Of a stretch of DNA of 64,000 nt, positions 32,693 to 44,646 are shown one piece after another. The translations under genes and the position numbers were made by a program. The notes under the pieces are model-generated. The model saw only the letters and a list, made by a program, of their open reading frames with translations. It was not told the DNA's origin and did not search any database. Location of the stretch: contig JAERSW010000070.1 in assembly GCA_016845305.1 (NCBI GenBank), forward strand, positions 1 through 64,000, read 5' to 3'. The stretch's first letter is position 1. Every line of letters begins with the position of its first letter. This DNA is from Acidimicrobiales bacterium (GTDB lineage Bacteria; Actinomycetota; Acidimicrobiia; Acidimicrobiales; MedAcidi-G1).

Positions 32693-34359
32693 GCTCCCTG
32701 GGCCAGGGCGGCGTACTTGGCCAGGAAGCCGGAGGTGTAGCGGGGCTCGAACGGCTTCAGGTTGGCCCGACGCTCGGCCAGCGTGGCCTCGTCGACCAGC
32801 AGGTCGATGGTGTGGCCGACCACGTCGATGGCGATCCGGTCGCCCTCCTCGACCAGCCCGATGGGTCCACCGTCGACGGCCTCGGGGGCCACGTGGCCGA
32901 TGCAGAAGCCGTGGGTCCCGCCGGAGAATCGGCCGTCGGTGACCAGCGCGGCGTCGCCGCCCCGGCCCGCGCCCTTCATGGCGCCGGTGATGGCCAGCAT
33001 CTCGCGCATCCCGGGACCACCCTTGGGGCCCTCGTGGCGGATGACGACCACGTCGCCGGCCTCGATCCGGTCGCCGAGCACGGCGGCCATGGCCGCGTCC
33101 TCGCCGTCGAAGACGCGTGCCCGACCCTCGAAGCGGTCGAAGTCGATGCCGGCCACCTTCACCACCGCCCCCTTGGGGGCCAGCGAACCGCGCAGCACGG
33201 CCAGGCCGCCCAACTCGTGGATCGGGTCGTCGAAGGCGTGGACCACGTCGCCGTCGGGCGGAGGCACGTCCAGCAGGGCCAGGTTCTCGCCCATCGTCCG
33301 TCCGGTGACGGTGATCTCGTCGAGGTGCAGCAGGCCCTCGTCGGCCAGCATCTGCAGGACCACCGGCACGCCACCGATCCGGTCGATGTCGACCATGTGG
33401 TACCGGCCGTGGGGCTTGGTGTCGGCCAGGTGCGGCACCTTGGCCGCCACCCGGTTGAAGTCCTCCAGCTCCAGGTCGACCTCGGCCTCGAAGGCCATGG
33501 CCAGCAGGTGGAGCACGGCGTTGGTGGAGCCGCCGAGGGCCATGACCGCGGCGATGGCGTTCTCGAAGGCCCCCTTGGTCATGATGTGGCGTGGCCGGAT
33601 GCCCTCGCGCAGCAGGTTCATGACGGCCACGCCGCTGGCGTAGGCCACGTCGGCCCGCCGGTTGTCGATGGCCGCCGCCGACGCCGAGCCGGGCAGCGAC
33701 ATGCCGATGGCCTCGCCGATCGACGCCATGGTGTTGGCGGTGAACATGCCGCCACAGCTGCCGATGGTCGGGCAGGCCTCCCGCTCGATGGTCAGGAGCT
33801 CGTCGTCGTCGATGCCGCCCACGGCGTGGGCGCCGACCGCCTCGAACACGCTGACCACGTCCAGGGCCCGACCGTCGGGATGGCGGCCCGGCATGATCGA
33901 GCCGCCGTAGACGAACACCGACGGCAGGTTGATGCGGGCCGAGGCCATCATCATCCCGGGCAGCGACTTGTCGCAGCCGGCGAAGCTGACGAAGGCGTCG
34001 AGGCGCTCGGCGTGCATGACCGCCTCCACCGAGTCGGCGATGATCTCGCGGCTCACCAGGCTGGCCCGCATGCCCTCGTGGCCCATCGAGATGCCGTCGG
34101 ACACGGCGATGGTGTTGAACTCGATGGGGAAGCCGCCGGCCTCGGCGACGCCCTCCTTGCAGCGCTTGGCGAGGGCGCCCAGCGGCATGTTGCATGGGGT
34201 GACCTCGTTCCACGACGACGCCACGCCCACCTGGGACTTGCCGAAGTCGTCCTCGGTCATGCCGATGGCCCGGAGCATGGCCCTCGCCGGGGCCTTGGCC
34301 GGCCCCTCGGTCACGTCGTGGCTGCGGGGCTTCATCCCCCCGTGGGTCAGGTCCGTCAT
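32665..34359 (-). CDS. ilvD: Dihydroxy-acid dehydratase
   Basis: Iron-sulfur dehydratase, third step of valine/isoleucine synthesis. The 564 residues contain cluster cysteines in [23 protein letters not shown] and [16 protein letters not shown], and the C-terminal [22 protein letters not shown] in parts ([21 protein letters not shown]). ATG 34359 has TAGCCT 7 nt upstream and no Shine-Dalgarno sequence. The 3' end is duplicated beyond the nuclease cassette. Separated from ilvBNC by that cassette and the NadD-like gene. Confidence 0.97.
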   Translation of the reverse strand: MTDLTHGGMKPRSHDVTEGPAKAPARAMLRAIGMTEDDFGKSQVGVASSWNEVTPCNMPLGALAKRCKEGVAEAGGFPIEFNTIAVSDGISMGHEGMRASLVSREIIADSVEAVMHAERLDAFVSFAGCDKSLPGMMMASARINLPSVFVYGGSIMPGRHPDGRALDVVSVFEAVGAHAVGGIDDDELLTIEREACPTIGSCGGMFTANTMASIGEAIGMSLPGSASAAAIDNRRADVAYASGVAVMNLLREGIRPRHIMTKGAFENAIAAVMALGGSTNAVLHLLAMAFEAEVDLELEDFNRVAAKVPHLADTKPHGRYHMVDIDRIGGVPVVLQMLADEGLLHLDEITVTGRTMGENLALLDVPPPDGDVVHAFDDPIHELGGLAVLRGSLAPKGAVVKVAGIDFDRFEGRARVFDGEDAAMAAVLGDRIEAGDVVVIRHEGPKGGPGMREMLAITGAMKGAGRGGDAALVTDGRFSGGTHGFCIGHVAPEAVDGGPIGLVEEGDRIAIDVVGHTIDLLVDEATLAERRANLKPFEPRYTSGFLAKYAALAQGAEKGAVTQA

Positions 34360-34366
34360 GGCCCGC

Positions 34367-34372
34367 AGGCTA
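34367..34372 (-). promoter_or_regulatory. Putative -10 box (TAGCCT) of ilvD, leaderless
   Basis: TAGCCT on the minus strand, 7 nt before ATG 34359; no Shine-Dalgarno sequence. Confidence 0.45.
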
Positions 34373-34437
34373 CGCCCCGCCAACCGGGGCACGACCAGCC
34401 GCCGCGGGCGGACCCGGATCGCTCCCGAGGCCCGACA

Positions 34438-34443
34438 TAGTCT
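34438..34443 (+). promoter_or_regulatory. Putative -10 box (TAGTCT), leaderless
   Basis: TAGTCT, exactly 6 nt before ATG 34450; no Shine-Dalgarno sequence. Confidence 0.45.
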
Positions 34444-34449
34444 CGGCCG

Positions 34450-35781
34450 ATGCCCCTGCAGGTCCCACGCCCCCGCCTGTCCGACGACGGGCGGGAGATC
34501 CTGCGCCTGGCCGTGCCGGCACTCGGCGCCCTCATCGCCGAACCGCTGTACGTGCTGGCCGACACCGCCGTGGTCGGCCACCTCGGCACCGGCCCCCTCG
34601 GCGGCCTCGGCGTGGCGTCGGCCGCCCTGCTGTTCGGCTACGGGCTGTGCATCTTCCTGGCCTACGGGACGACGGCCTCGGTGGCCCGCCTGACCGGGGC
34701 CGGCGAGCACCGGCGGGCCGCCGACCAGGCCGTCCAGGGCCTGTGGCTGGCCCTCGCCCTGGGCGTCGCCATGGCGGCCGTCGGCATCCCGCTGTCGGGC
34801 TCCATCGTCCGTTCGCTCGGCGCCGACGGCGACGTGGCCGAGCACGCCACCACCTACCTGGAGGTCAGCCTGCTCGGTGCCCCCGGGATGCTGCTGATGC
34901 TGGCCGGGGTCGGCTACCTCCGCGGCCTCAAGGACACGGTGCGGCCGCTGCAGGTGGCCGTCGGCACCGCGGTCCTGAACCTGGTGCTCGAGCTGGTCCT
35001 GATCGTCGGCCTGGACCTGGGCATCGGCGCCTCGGCGGCGGCCACCGTCGTCGCCCAGTGGACCGGTGCCGCCTTCTACCTGGCCTGGGTGGGTGGCGAC
35101 GTGCGACGACGCCACGCCTCGCTGCGACCCCGTCCGGTGGCCATCGGCCGGATGCTGACCGTCAGCGGCCAGCTGCTGGTCCGCAATCTGTCGTTGACCG
35201 GCATGTTCCTGGTCGGCACCTCGGTGGCCACCCGCATCGGACGGGTCGACGTGGCCGCCCACCAGATCGCCTTCCAGGTCTGGGTGGCCGCGGCGCTGGC
35301 CATGGACGCCGTGGCCATCGCCGCCCAGGCCATGGTCGGCGAACGCCTCGGAGCCGGCGACGCCGAGGCGGCACGGCGCATCGGGCGGCGGGTCATCGCC
35401 TGGTCGGTCGCCATGGGCCTCGTGCTGGCACCGGTCCTGGTGCTGGCCCGGACCGGCATCGTCGGGGTGTTCTCCGACGACCCCGCGGTGGTGGCGCTCG
35501 CCGCCTTCCTGATGCTCCACGTCGGCCTGATGTCGCCGGTCGGCGGCATCGCCTTCGCCCTCGACGGGATCCTCATCGGCGCCGGCGACCAGGCCTTCAT
35601 GGCCCGGGCCATGGCCGTGACCTCGGTGGTCACCGTCGCCGCCATGGTCGTCGGGCGCATGGCCGACCTGGGGATCGGCTGGCTGTGGGGCGCCATCTGG
35701 CTGGCCACCGTGCTGCGGTCCGGGATCTTCCTCGTCCGCTTCGCCGGTCGCCGCTGGCAGGTGGTGGGCGCCGAGCGCTGA
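34450..35781 (+). CDS. MATE-family efflux transporter (DinF-like)
   Basis: A 443-residue membrane protein with about twelve hydrophobic segments in two similar halves. The opening [32 protein letters not shown] (recognisable as [18 protein letters not shown] then DTAVVGHLG) is the MATE signature. The second-half repeat follows at [20 protein letters not shown] and [14 protein letters not shown]. Such proteins export organic cations or drugs in exchange for Na+ or H+. The substrate is unknown. Divergent from ilvD, convergent with gatB. Confidence 0.93.
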   Translation: MPLQVPRPRLSDDGREILRLAVPALGALIAEPLYVLADTAVVGHLGTGPLGGLGVASAALLFGYGLCIFLAYGTTASVARLTGAGEHRRAADQAVQGLWLALALGVAMAAVGIPLSGSIVRSLGADGDVAEHATTYLEVSLLGAPGMLLMLAGVGYLRGLKDTVRPLQVAVGTAVLNLVLELVLIVGLDLGIGASAAATVVAQWTGAAFYLAWVGGDVRRRHASLRPRPVAIGRMLTVSGQLLVRNLSLTGMFLVGTSVATRIGRVDVAAHQIAFQVWVAAALAMDAVAIAAQAMVGERLGAGDAEAARRIGRRVIAWSVAMGLVLAPVLVLARTGIVGVFSDDPAVVALAAFLMLHVGLMSPVGGIAFALDGILIGAGDQAFMARAMAVTSVVTVAAMVVGRMADLGIGWLWGAIWLATVLRSGIFLVRFAGRRWQVVGAER

Positions 35782-35795
35782 GGGTCGCGGCCGGT

Positions 35796-37238
35796 TCAGC
35801 CGGCGGCGCGGCGGGCCAGGACCTCGTTGACGGCCCGACCGTCGGCTTGTCCGCCGGTGGCCTTCATGACCTGCCCGACGAAGAAGCCCGACTTCTTCTT
35901 GCGTTCCTTCTCATCGCCGGAGGTGAACGCCGCCCAGTCGTCGGGGTTCTCGGCGATGATCCCGTCCACGATGGCCTCCAGCTCGCCGGAGTCCATGGCC
36001 TCGAAGCCCAGCGAGGCAGCCACCGCCGCCGGGTCGCCACCGTCGGCGACGAGCGCGGCCAGCACCGTCTTGGCCTGGGTGGCGGTCAGGTCCCCGCCGA
36101 CCTCCATGGCCATCAGGGCGGCGAACGCCGCCGCGTCGAGCGCGCCGACGCCGTCGGCCAGGTTGTTCTCCACGTGGACCAGCACGCGGGCGGCATCGGC
36201 GCCGGCCGCGATGGCGTCCACGGCCAGGTCGTCCATGCCCCGTTCGACGGTCAGCGCGGCGGCCGACGTGTCCACGCCGGCGACCTCGGCCAGCCGGTGG
36301 CGACGTTCGCGGGGCAGCATCGGCAGGGCGTCGCGGACGGCGCCGATCCACTCGTCGGACGGTTCGACGGGCACCAGGTCCGGCTCGGGGAAGTACCGGT
36401 AGTCGTAGGCCTCTTCCTTGGACCGGAGCTTGTGGGTCCGGCCCTCGTCCTCGTTCCAGTGGCGGGTCTGCTGCTCGACCCGCTCGCCCGAGGTGACCAG
36501 GTCGACCTGGCGGCGGGCCTCGTACGCGATGGCCCGACCGAGCGATCGCAGCGAGTTGATGTTCTTGATCTCGCAGCGGGTGCCGAACTCGGCCTGGCCG
36601 ACGGGGCGGACCGACACGTTGCAGTCCACCCGCATCGAGCCCTCCTCCATCTTCCCGTCCGAGGCGCCGATGGACACCAGGATCGACCGGAGCTCGCTGA
36701 CGTAGGCCCGTGCGTCCTCGGCCGACCGCAGATCGGGGGCGCCGACGATCTCGATGAGCGGCACGCCGGCCCGGTTGTAGTCGACCAGCGAGTGGCCGGC
36801 CTCGTGGATGCGCCCGCCGCCGCCCACGTGCGTGCTCTTGCCGGTGTCCTCCTCGAGGTGCGCCCGCTCGATGCCGACGCGGCGTCCGTCGGGCAGCTCC
36901 AGCCAGCCCTCCTCGTTGATGGGCAGGTCGTACTGGGAGATCTGGAAGTCCTTCGGCATGTCCGGGTAGAAGTAGTTCTTCCGGGCGAACACCGACGGCT
37001 GGACCCGGCAGTGCAGGGCCAGGCCGACCCGGATGGCCAGCTCCACGGCCTGCTCGTTGAGCACCGGCAGCGAGCCGGGGAGGCCGAGCGACACCGGGTC
37101 GACGTTGGTGTTGGGCTCGCCGCCGAAGCGGTTGGGGGCGCCGCTGAACAGCTTGGTGGCCGTGGCCAGCTCGGCGTGGACCTCGAGGCCGATGACGGTC
37201 TCCCAGCCGGGGACGATCTCGGGTGCCTGCTCGCTCAC
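35796..37238 (-). CDS. gatB: Asp/Glu-tRNA(Asn/Gln) amidotransferase subunit B
   Basis: Part of the GatCAB complex that converts misacylated Glu-tRNA(Gln) and Asp-tRNA(Asn) to the amidated forms. The 480 residues include [61 protein letters not shown] and [19 protein letters not shown], followed by the C-terminal helical and YqeY-like tRNA-binding domain. The start overlaps the gatA stop by 4 bp. Confidence 0.98.
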   Translation of the reverse strand: MSEQAPEIVPGWETVIGLEVHAELATATKLFSGAPNRFGGEPNTNVDPVSLGLPGSLPVLNEQAVELAIRVGLALHCRVQPSVFARKNYFYPDMPKDFQISQYDLPINEEGWLELPDGRRVGIERAHLEEDTGKSTHVGGGGRIHEAGHSLVDYNRAGVPLIEIVGAPDLRSAEDARAYVSELRSILVSIGASDGKMEEGSMRVDCNVSVRPVGQAEFGTRCEIKNINSLRSLGRAIAYEARRQVDLVTSGERVEQQTRHWNEDEGRTHKLRSKEEAYDYRYFPEPDLVPVEPSDEWIGAVRDALPMLPRERRHRLAEVAGVDTSAAALTVERGMDDLAVDAIAAGADAARVLVHVENNLADGVGALDAAAFAALMAMEVGGDLTATQAKTVLAALVADGGDPAAVAASLGFEAMDSGELEAIVDGIIAENPDDWAAFTSGDEKERKKKSGFFVGQVMKATGGQADGRAVNEVLARRAAG

Positions 37239-38728
37239 GAGGCACCTCCCGTCGGGGCCCCACCCACGAGTGCCCCACCCACGAGTGGATGCCCGGCGGG
37301 AGCGGCAGCCTCGAGGACCGCGGCGGCCCGGAACATGGTGGCCTCGCCGGTGGCCGGGGCCAGGACCTGCACGCCGACCGGCATGCCGTCGTCACCGAGG
37401 CCGAAGGGCACCGACATGGCGGGATGCCCGGCCAGGTTGGACGGGATGGTGCACACGTCGTTGAGGTACATGGTCATCGGGTCGGCCGTCTTGGCCCCGA
37501 TGGGGAACGCCGTGGTCGGCGCCGTCGGGCTGAGCAGGAGGTCGAAGTCCTCGTAGGCCCGGGCGAAGTCGCGGACGATGAGCGTGCGGACCTTCTGCGA
37601 CTTGCCGTAGTAGGCGTCGTAGTAGCCGGCCGACAGGGCGTAGGTGCCGAGCATGATCCGGCGCTTCACCTCGTCGCCGAAGCCCGCGGTGCGCGTCGCC
37701 GTGTTCATGTCGCCGGCGTTGGGGGCGTCGACCCGCAGCCCGAAGCGGACGCCGTCGTACCGGGCCAGGTTGGACGACGCCTCGGCCGGGGCGATCACGT
37801 AGTAGGCCGACAGGCCGTACACCGTCGACGGGACCGAGGTGGTCTCGACGGTGGCGCCGGCGGCCTCCAGCGCCGCCGCGGCCTCGCCGAGGCGGACCCG
37901 GACGTCGCCGGCGATGCCCTCGAGGCCGTCGCCGGAGAGCTCCTCGATGATCCCGATGCGCATGCCCTCGACGCCCCGGTCGAGCACCGAGGTGAGATCG
38001 GGGGCCGGATCGGGGATGGAGGTGGAGTCACGGGGGTCGTGGCCGCCGATGGCCTCCAGCAGAAGCGCCGAGTCGGCCACGGTGCGGGAGAACGGGCCGA
38101 TCTGGTCGAGGCTGGAGGCGAAGGCCACCAGGCCGTAGCGGGACACCGCCCCGTAGGTGGGCTTGACGCCGACCACGCCGCACAGGGCGGCCGGCTGGCG
38201 GATCGAACCGCCGGTATCGCTGCCCAACGACAGGGGGACGAAGCCGGCGGCCACCGCGGCGGCCGAACCGCCCGACGAACCGCCGGGCACCTTCGTGGGG
38301 TCCAGCGGGTTGCGGGTCACGCCGAAGGCCGAGTTCTCCGTCGAGCTGCCCATGGCGAATTCGTCCAGGTTGGTCTTGCCCACGGCCACGGCGCCTGCCG
38401 CAGTCAGGCGCTCGACCACGGTGGCGTCATAGGGGGGCCGCCAGCCGTCGAGGATCCGCGACGAGCAGGTGGTGGGCACCCCCCGGGTGCACATATTGTC
38501 CTTGAGGGCGACGGGGACGCCGGCCAGCGGGCCGGGGTCGGTGCCGGCGGCCACGGCGGCGTCCACGGCGTCGGCGGCGGCCCGGGCCTCGTCGGCCAGC
38601 ACCAGGTTGAAGGCGTGGACCTCGTCCTCGCGGGCGTCCACGGCGGCGAGGTGCTCCTCGAGGACCTCGCGGGCCGAGCGCTCCCCGGAACGGACCGCCG
38701 CCGCGATCTCGACGGCCGACGGGCTCAC
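37235..38728 (-). CDS. gatA: Asp/Glu-tRNA(Asn/Gln) amidotransferase subunit A
   Basis: Amidase-signature subunit that releases ammonia from glutamine. The 497 residues show the Ser-cisSer-Lys triad: lysine in [11 protein letters not shown], serines in [15 protein letters not shown] and [15 protein letters not shown]. The C-terminal tail ([18 protein letters not shown]) is low-complexity and arises from a 15-bp tandem duplication. Overlaps gatC upstream and gatB downstream by 4 bp each. Confidence 0.98.
   Translation of the reverse strand: MSPSAVEIAAAVRSGERSAREVLEEHLAAVDAREDEVHAFNLVLADEARAAADAVDAAVAAGTDPGPLAGVPVALKDNMCTRGVPTTCSSRILDGWRPPYDATVVERLTAAGAVAVGKTNLDEFAMGSSTENSAFGVTRNPLDPTKVPGGSSGGSAAAVAAGFVPLSLGSDTGGSIRQPAALCGVVGVKPTYGAVSRYGLVAFASSLDQIGPFSRTVADSALLLEAIGGHDPRDSTSIPDPAPDLTSVLDRGVEGMRIGIIEELSGDGLEGIAGDVRVRLGEAAAALEAAGATVETTSVPSTVYGLSAYYVIAPAEASSNLARYDGVRFGLRVDAPNAGDMNTATRTAGFGDEVKRRIMLGTYALSAGYYDAYYGKSQKVRTLIVRDFARAYEDFDLLLSPTAPTTAFPIGAKTADPMTMYLNDVCTIPSNLAGHPAMSVPFGLGDDGMPVGVQVLAPATGEATMFRAAAVLEAAAPAGHPLVGGALVGGAPTGGAS
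37258..37287. repeat. 15-bp tandem duplication in the gatA 3' end
   Basis: CCCCACCCACGAGTG twice in tandem, in frame, extending the gatA tail. Confidence 0.9.
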
Positions 38729-39027
38729 GGGGCCTCCCCCAGCACCGGCGGGACGCGGAACTGCTCGGCCTCGACCGAGGGGGCGGCGGCCAGCACCTCG
38801 GCCCGGTCGCTGGTCTCGCCGACGACGTCGGGGCGCAGCACGTTGCGGAGCGGCAGCGGGTGGGCGGTCGGGGGGACGTCGTCGAGGTCGAGGGCGTCGA
38901 GGTCGGCGGCGTGGTCCAGCACGGCGGCCAACTGCCCGGTGAAGGCGTCCAGCTCGTCGTCGGCCAGCGTCAGGCGGGCCAGGTCGGCCACGTGGGCCAC
39001 GTCGTCTCGGGTGATGCGATCGGTCAT
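38725..39027 (-). CDS. gatC: Asp/Glu-tRNA(Asn/Gln) amidotransferase subunit C
   Basis: A 100-residue helical clamp that stabilises GatA with GatB. The N-terminal [22 protein letters not shown], seen as [17 protein letters not shown], and the extended tail [20 protein letters not shown] are typical. First gene of gatC-gatA-gatB; no strong Shine-Dalgarno sequence is seen. The presence of GatCAB implies that asparaginyl- and/or glutaminyl-tRNA are made indirectly. Confidence 0.97.
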   Translation of the reverse strand: MTDRITRDDVAHVADLARLTLADDELDAFTGQLAAVLDHAADLDALDLDDVPPTAHPLPLRNVLRPDVVGETSDRAEVLAAAPSVEAEQFRVPPVLGEAP

Positions 39028-39110
39028 CAGGGGGGTCCCGGGGAGTCCTCGTCGGCGTCCGGCGGGCGCCGGACCGACGTTGCAGGCTACGGCTCAGTCA
39101 GCGACGCCGG

Positions 39111-41096
39111 TCAAGGGGTGCCGACCACGAGGGTGACGATGGCCGACGGGAGGCTGCGGCGTCCGGCCGCCGGATCCTGGCCGGTCACCACCCACGCCGA
39201 ACGGTCGAGGTCGGCCTGGTCGGCGGGAAGGCCCTCGACCACCACGTCGCGGAAGCCCGCTGCGGCCAGGCGGCTCTCGGCCACCACCAGGCTGAGGCCC
39301 TCCATGGTGGGCACGGCCCGTTCCACGGCACCGAGCGACACCACGACGCGGACGTCGTCGCCCACCTCGATCCGGGTCCCGGCCGGGGGATCGATCCTCG
39401 ACACGCGGCCGGCGGCCACCCACTCGTCGTGTTCCTCGCCCATCGTCGGGGCGAGGCGCAGGGCGATCAACTCGGCGACCACGTCGGCCGGCATCATCTC
39501 GACGAGGCCGTCGGGCACCAGGCGGGGCAGCGGGCCGTCGGACACCAGCAGGTCGACCGCCGAACCCTGGGGGACGGTGGCCTCGGCGGTCAGGACCTCC
39601 ATGACCAGGCCGAAGGCCACGTCCTCGCTGCGCTCCCGGGTGACGGTGCCGAGCACGAGACCGGCGTCGACCAGGTGTCGCTCCGCCTCGGGCTCGCTGG
39701 CCCCCACCAGCCCCTCGGGGACCGGGAGGCGGGCCGGGCCGAGCGACACGACGAGGACGACCGGTTCGCCGGCCGCCAGGCGGGTCCCGGCCACGGGCTG
39801 CATGGACAGCACCTGGCCCTCCACGGTGTCGTCCCGGCGGTCGTAGCGCTCCTCGACGGTCCAGCCCAGCTCGACGAGCAGAGACCGGGCGCTGTCGCCG
39901 GCGGTGTTCACGAGCGACGGGACGGCCCGGGTGGTCGGACGGTTGGCGTCCCACAGGGCCAGGCCGCCCACCACGGCGACGGCGGCCAGCACGGCGGCGG
40001 CCAGCGTGCCCACCCAGCGACGGCGACGGCGCACCGGGAGGTGGAGGTCGGCCGGTGCCTCCCCGGGGCGGATCGGCGAGTGGCCCGCGACCGGCGAGTG
40101 GGCGGCGATCGGAGAATGGAACTGCGTGGGTGGGCCGGCGTCGGCGAAGACCGACGGGGCGGAGTGCTCGGCCTCGCCGGGCATCGGGGCGGCACCCACC
40201 TCGCCGGGGCCGACCAGGGGCAGCGGCTCGGGACGGGCCATGCGCCCGGCGACGTCGAGCAGCATCCGGCCCAGCTCGCGGGCGGTGGGCCGGTTCCCGA
40301 CGTCGGCGGTGCCCGCATGGGCCACCACGGGCACCAGCGGACCGAGGGCGTCGGGGATGGGGACGTCGCGCCCCACCCGGGCGGCCAGCGTGTCCGAGAT
40401 GGTGTCGGCCACGAAGGGGAGGTGGCCGGTCACGCCCTCGACCATGCAGAGGGCCAGCGCGTAGACGTCGGAACGGCCGTCCAGCGGCAGCCCCTGGGCC
40501 TGCTCCGGCGAGGCGTACCGGGCGGTGCCGATGACCCCGCCACCACCGAACAGCTCCCGGCTGGAGGTCCCGGTGAGGGCCTCGGCCAGACCGAAGTCGG
40601 CGATGCGGAGGCGGGCGTCCTGGCCGAACAGGAGGTTGGCCGGCTTGACGTCCCGGTGGACGATCCCCTGACGGTGGGCGTGGTCGAGCGCCCGGCAGGC
40701 CTCGAGCGCCACGGTCAGCATCTGCGAGGGGCTCAGCGTCCGGCCCGACGAGAGGATGCTGCGCAGGCTGCCACCGCCCAGGTACTCGGTGACCAGGTAG
40801 GCCTGGCCGTCGACGCCCCAGTCGTAGATGGCCACCACGTGGGGGTCGGCCAGCGAGGCCACCAGACGGGCCTCGGTGCGGAAGCGCTCCACGAACGCCT
40901 CGTCGCCGACCAGCGAGGAGTGCAGGACCTTGACCGCCACCTGTCGGCCCAACGACAGGTCGTCGGCGAGGTAGACCGTGCCCGAACCGCCGGTGCCGAT
41001 GACGTTGCCGAGGCGGTACCGACCGCCCAGCATCCGCCCGGGCGCGGGCATGGCAGGAGGGCTGGAGGGGGCCCCGTCGGAGAATCCGTCGGTCAC
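39111..41096 (-). CDS. Serine/threonine protein kinase with PASTA repeats (PknB-like)
   Basis: A 661-residue membrane-bound sensor kinase. The cytoplasmic kinase domain spans about 27-285: GTGGSGTVYLA loop, K56 in VAVKVLH, HRDVKPANLL with D149, DFG at 167-169 and RYASPEQA. A linker with HSPIAAHSPVAGHSPI precedes one membrane segment at about 361-382. Roughly four extracellular PASTA domains end the protein and would bind peptidoglycan or lipid II fragments. Role in cell-wall growth control is known for the family. GTG 41096 has TAGCCT 6 nt upstream (leaderless). Confidence 0.95.
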   Translation of the reverse strand: MTDGFSDGAPSSPPAMPAPGRMLGGRYRLGNVIGTGGSGTVYLADDLSLGRQVAVKVLHSSLVGDEAFVERFRTEARLVASLADPHVVAIYDWGVDGQAYLVTEYLGGGSLRSILSSGRTLSPSQMLTVALEACRALDHAHRQGIVHRDVKPANLLFGQDARLRIADFGLAEALTGTSSRELFGGGGVIGTARYASPEQAQGLPLDGRSDVYALALCMVEGVTGHLPFVADTISDTLAARVGRDVPIPDALGPLVPVVAHAGTADVGNRPTARELGRMLLDVAGRMARPEPLPLVGPGEVGAAPMPGEAEHSAPSVFADAGPPTQFHSPIAAHSPVAGHSPIRPGEAPADLHLPVRRRRRWVGTLAAAVLAAVAVVGGLALWDANRPTTRAVPSLVNTAGDSARSLLVELGWTVEERYDRRDDTVEGQVLSMQPVAGTRLAAGEPVVLVVSLGPARLPVPEGLVGASEPEAERHLVDAGLVLGTVTRERSEDVAFGLVMEVLTAEATVPQGSAVDLLVSDGPLPRLVPDGLVEMMPADVVAELIALRLAPTMGEEHDEWVAAGRVSRIDPPAGTRIEVGDDVRVVVSLGAVERAVPTMEGLSLVVAESRLAAAGFRDVVVEGLPADQADLDRSAWVVTGQDPAAGRRSLPSAIVTLVVGTP

Positions 41097-41102
41097 CCCT
41101 CG

Positions 41103-41108
41103 AGGCTA
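41103..41108 (-). promoter_or_regulatory. Putative -10 box (TAGCCT) of the kinase gene, leaderless
   Basis: TAGCCT on the minus strand, 6 nt before GTG 41096; no Shine-Dalgarno sequence. Confidence 0.45.
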
Positions 41109-41127
41109 CCCGTGCGGACCCGGTGGA

Positions 41128-41133
41128 TAGCCT
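41128..41133 (+). promoter_or_regulatory. Putative -10 box (TAGCCT), leaderless
   Basis: TAGCCT, 6 nt before GTG 41140. It is back to back with the kinase promoter in a 43-bp divergent gap. Confidence 0.45.
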
Positions 41134-41139
41134 GCGCCC

Positions 41140-41553
41140 GTGACCCGACGCCGTGCCCTCGTCATCAGCGTGCTCATGGGCCTGGGGGTCGGGATCCTGC
41201 TCCTGGCAGCCATCCTGCCCAGCGAGGACGCCGGCGACGTGGCCGTGGACACCAACCCGGCGGTCTCCGAGTTGCTGCCGCCGCGGGGCGACACCGCCCT
41301 GCCCCAGGCCAACGTGGGGGCCATCCTGGCCGCCGGCTGGGCGGGCGAGATCCTGCACATCGGGGGGACGCCCATCCCGCTCGACCAGCAGCGGGTCGAA
41401 CCGGCGCTCAACTCGGTGGTCTTCCGCCCCGACGAGGGCCTGGCGCTGGAGCGGCTCCCCTCCCAGGAGGTCTGCGCCACGGTGCGCTACTGGTCGGTCC
41501 GCAACCCGGACCGCACCTCGACCATCGACTGGTGCTTCCGGGTCGACGGCTGA
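41140..41553 (+). CDS. Small single-pass membrane or exported protein, unknown function
   Basis: A 137-residue protein not recognised. Basic start TRRRALV, one hydrophobic segment (about residues 7-26, VISVLMGLGVGILLLAAILP), then a soluble domain outside the membrane with two cysteines (QEVCATVRYW and IDWCFRVDG) near the C-terminus that could form a disulfide. It lies between the PASTA kinase (divergent) and ligA (convergent). The hydrophobic segment is followed by acidic residues, so it is more likely an anchor than a cleaved signal peptide. Confidence 0.7.
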   Translation: MTRRRALVISVLMGLGVGILLLAAILPSEDAGDVAVDTNPAVSELLPPRGDTALPQANVGAILAAGWAGEILHIGGTPIPLDQQRVEPALNSVVFRPDEGLALERLPSQEVCATVRYWSVRNPDRTSTIDWCFRVDG

Positions 41554-41557
41554 GCGG

Positions 41558-41582
41558 GGCCGGCTGACCCGGCCAGCCGGCC
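41558..41582. terminator. Putative bidirectional terminator hairpin
   Basis: GGCCGGCT GACCCGGCC AGCCGGCC: 8-bp perfect stem between convergent genes (41140-41553 and ligA). No T-run. Confidence 0.5.
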
Positions 41583-41592
41583 GGGACGACCG

Positions 41593-43632
<2,040 letters not shown>

Positions 43633-43665
43633 CCGAGGGCCGGTGACGGCCTCCCGAGCGGCCTC

Positions 43666-43671
43666 TAGCGT
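43666..43671 (+). promoter_or_regulatory. Putative -10 box (TAGCGT), leaderless
   Basis: TAGCGT, exactly 6 nt before GTG 43678. This spacing decides between GTG 43672 and GTG 43678 in favour of the second. Confidence 0.45.
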
Positions 43672-43677
43672 GTGACG

Positions 43678-44604
43678 GTGCCGCGCGTCCCCCTGCCGTC
43701 GATCCTCGGTGCCCGGGACGGCGACCCCGGGCGGGGCGCCGAGCGGCGCGACGTCGCCGGCCTGCGGGCCGTCTGGGTGCTGCTCCCCCTCCTGGCCGGA
43801 CCGGTCCTCGCCGACGCCCTCCACGACCTGGACGCCACCCCGCGGACGACCGCATCGGCCGCGCTGTGGGTCCTGTGGGCGGTCGGCCTGACCGCCACGA
43901 TGGTCCCCCTCCCGGTGACGCTGACCGCCCTGCGCCTCGGCGGTCCGGCCGTCGCCGTGCTCGCGGCGTGGGCCGCGGCGACCACCGACGACGCCGTCCA
44001 TGCCGTCTTCGGGCTGGCGGCCGGCGTCCTCGTGGTGCTGGCCGCCTTCGCCGCCCCGGTGGCCGACCGCTTCGTGGACGGCGCCTCCTACGGCGACGAG
44101 CGCCGATTCCTGCTGCGGGCCCCCGGCCCCGTCGCCCTGGTCCTGGGTCCGCTGGCCACCGTGGCCGCCCTGGCCGGCGCGGCCATCGGCCCGGTCCTGC
44201 TCCTCGACACCCGATGGGTGGCCGGGGTCGTGGCCACCGTGGTGGGGCTGGCCGCCGCGGCGGTGGCCGTCCGGTCCCTCCACCGCCTGGCCCGCCGGTG
44301 GATCGTGCTCGTCCCGGCCGGCTTCGTCCTCCACGACCACCTGGCCCTGGCCGAGCCGACGCTGCTGCAACGGGCCGGCCTGGCGCGGATCAGCGCCGCA
44401 CCGGCCGACAGCGACGCCCTCGACCTCACCCAGGGAGCCCGCGGCCTGGCGCTGGCGGTGCGGTGCCGCACGCCCCACGACGTGCTGCCCGCCGGGACCC
44501 GCGGTACCACCGAGGTCACCGCCGTCGAGGCGTTCCTGTGCTCGCCGGCCCGACCCGACGTGGTGCTGGCCGAGGCCACCCGGCGTCGCCTCCCGACGGG
44601 CTGA
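43678..44604 (+). CDS. Multi-pass membrane protein of unknown function
   Basis: About 308 residues, not recognised. Several hydrophobic segments occupy residues about 30-200 (for example AVWVLLPLLAGPVLADALHD, LWVLWAVGLTATMVPLPVTL, VLGPLATVAALAGAAIGPVL). A soluble C-terminal domain follows, with PAGFVLHDHLALAEPTLLQR, similar in feel to actinobacterial membrane proteins that end in a PH-like domain. Divergent from ligA and convergent with mnmA. GTG 43678 chosen from the promoter spacing. Confidence 0.8.
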   Translation: MPRVPLPSILGARDGDPGRGAERRDVAGLRAVWVLLPLLAGPVLADALHDLDATPRTTASAALWVLWAVGLTATMVPLPVTLTALRLGGPAVAVLAAWAAATTDDAVHAVFGLAAGVLVVLAAFAAPVADRFVDGASYGDERRFLLRAPGPVALVLGPLATVAALAGAAIGPVLLLDTRWVAGVVATVVGLAAAAVAVRSLHRLARRWIVLVPAGFVLHDHLALAEPTLLQRAGLARISAAPADSDALDLTQGARGLALAVRCRTPHDVLPAGTRGTTEVTAVEAFLCSPARPDVVLAEATRRRLPTG

Positions 44605-44606
44605 AG

Positions 44607-44638
44607 CCAGCGACTGAGACCAGCGACTGAGACCAGCG
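44607..44638. repeat. 13-bp tandem repeat after a stop codon
   Basis: CCAGCGACTGAGA occurs twice, plus a partial third copy, directly downstream of the TGA at 44602-44604. Confidence 0.85.
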
Positions 44639-44646
44639 GCTCCCGG

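Noticed and set aside
39990-40120. HSP repeats in the kinase linker as a functional repeat element
   Set aside because: Three imperfect 6-7 residue repeats in a flexible linker, a common low-complexity feature of PASTA kinases.
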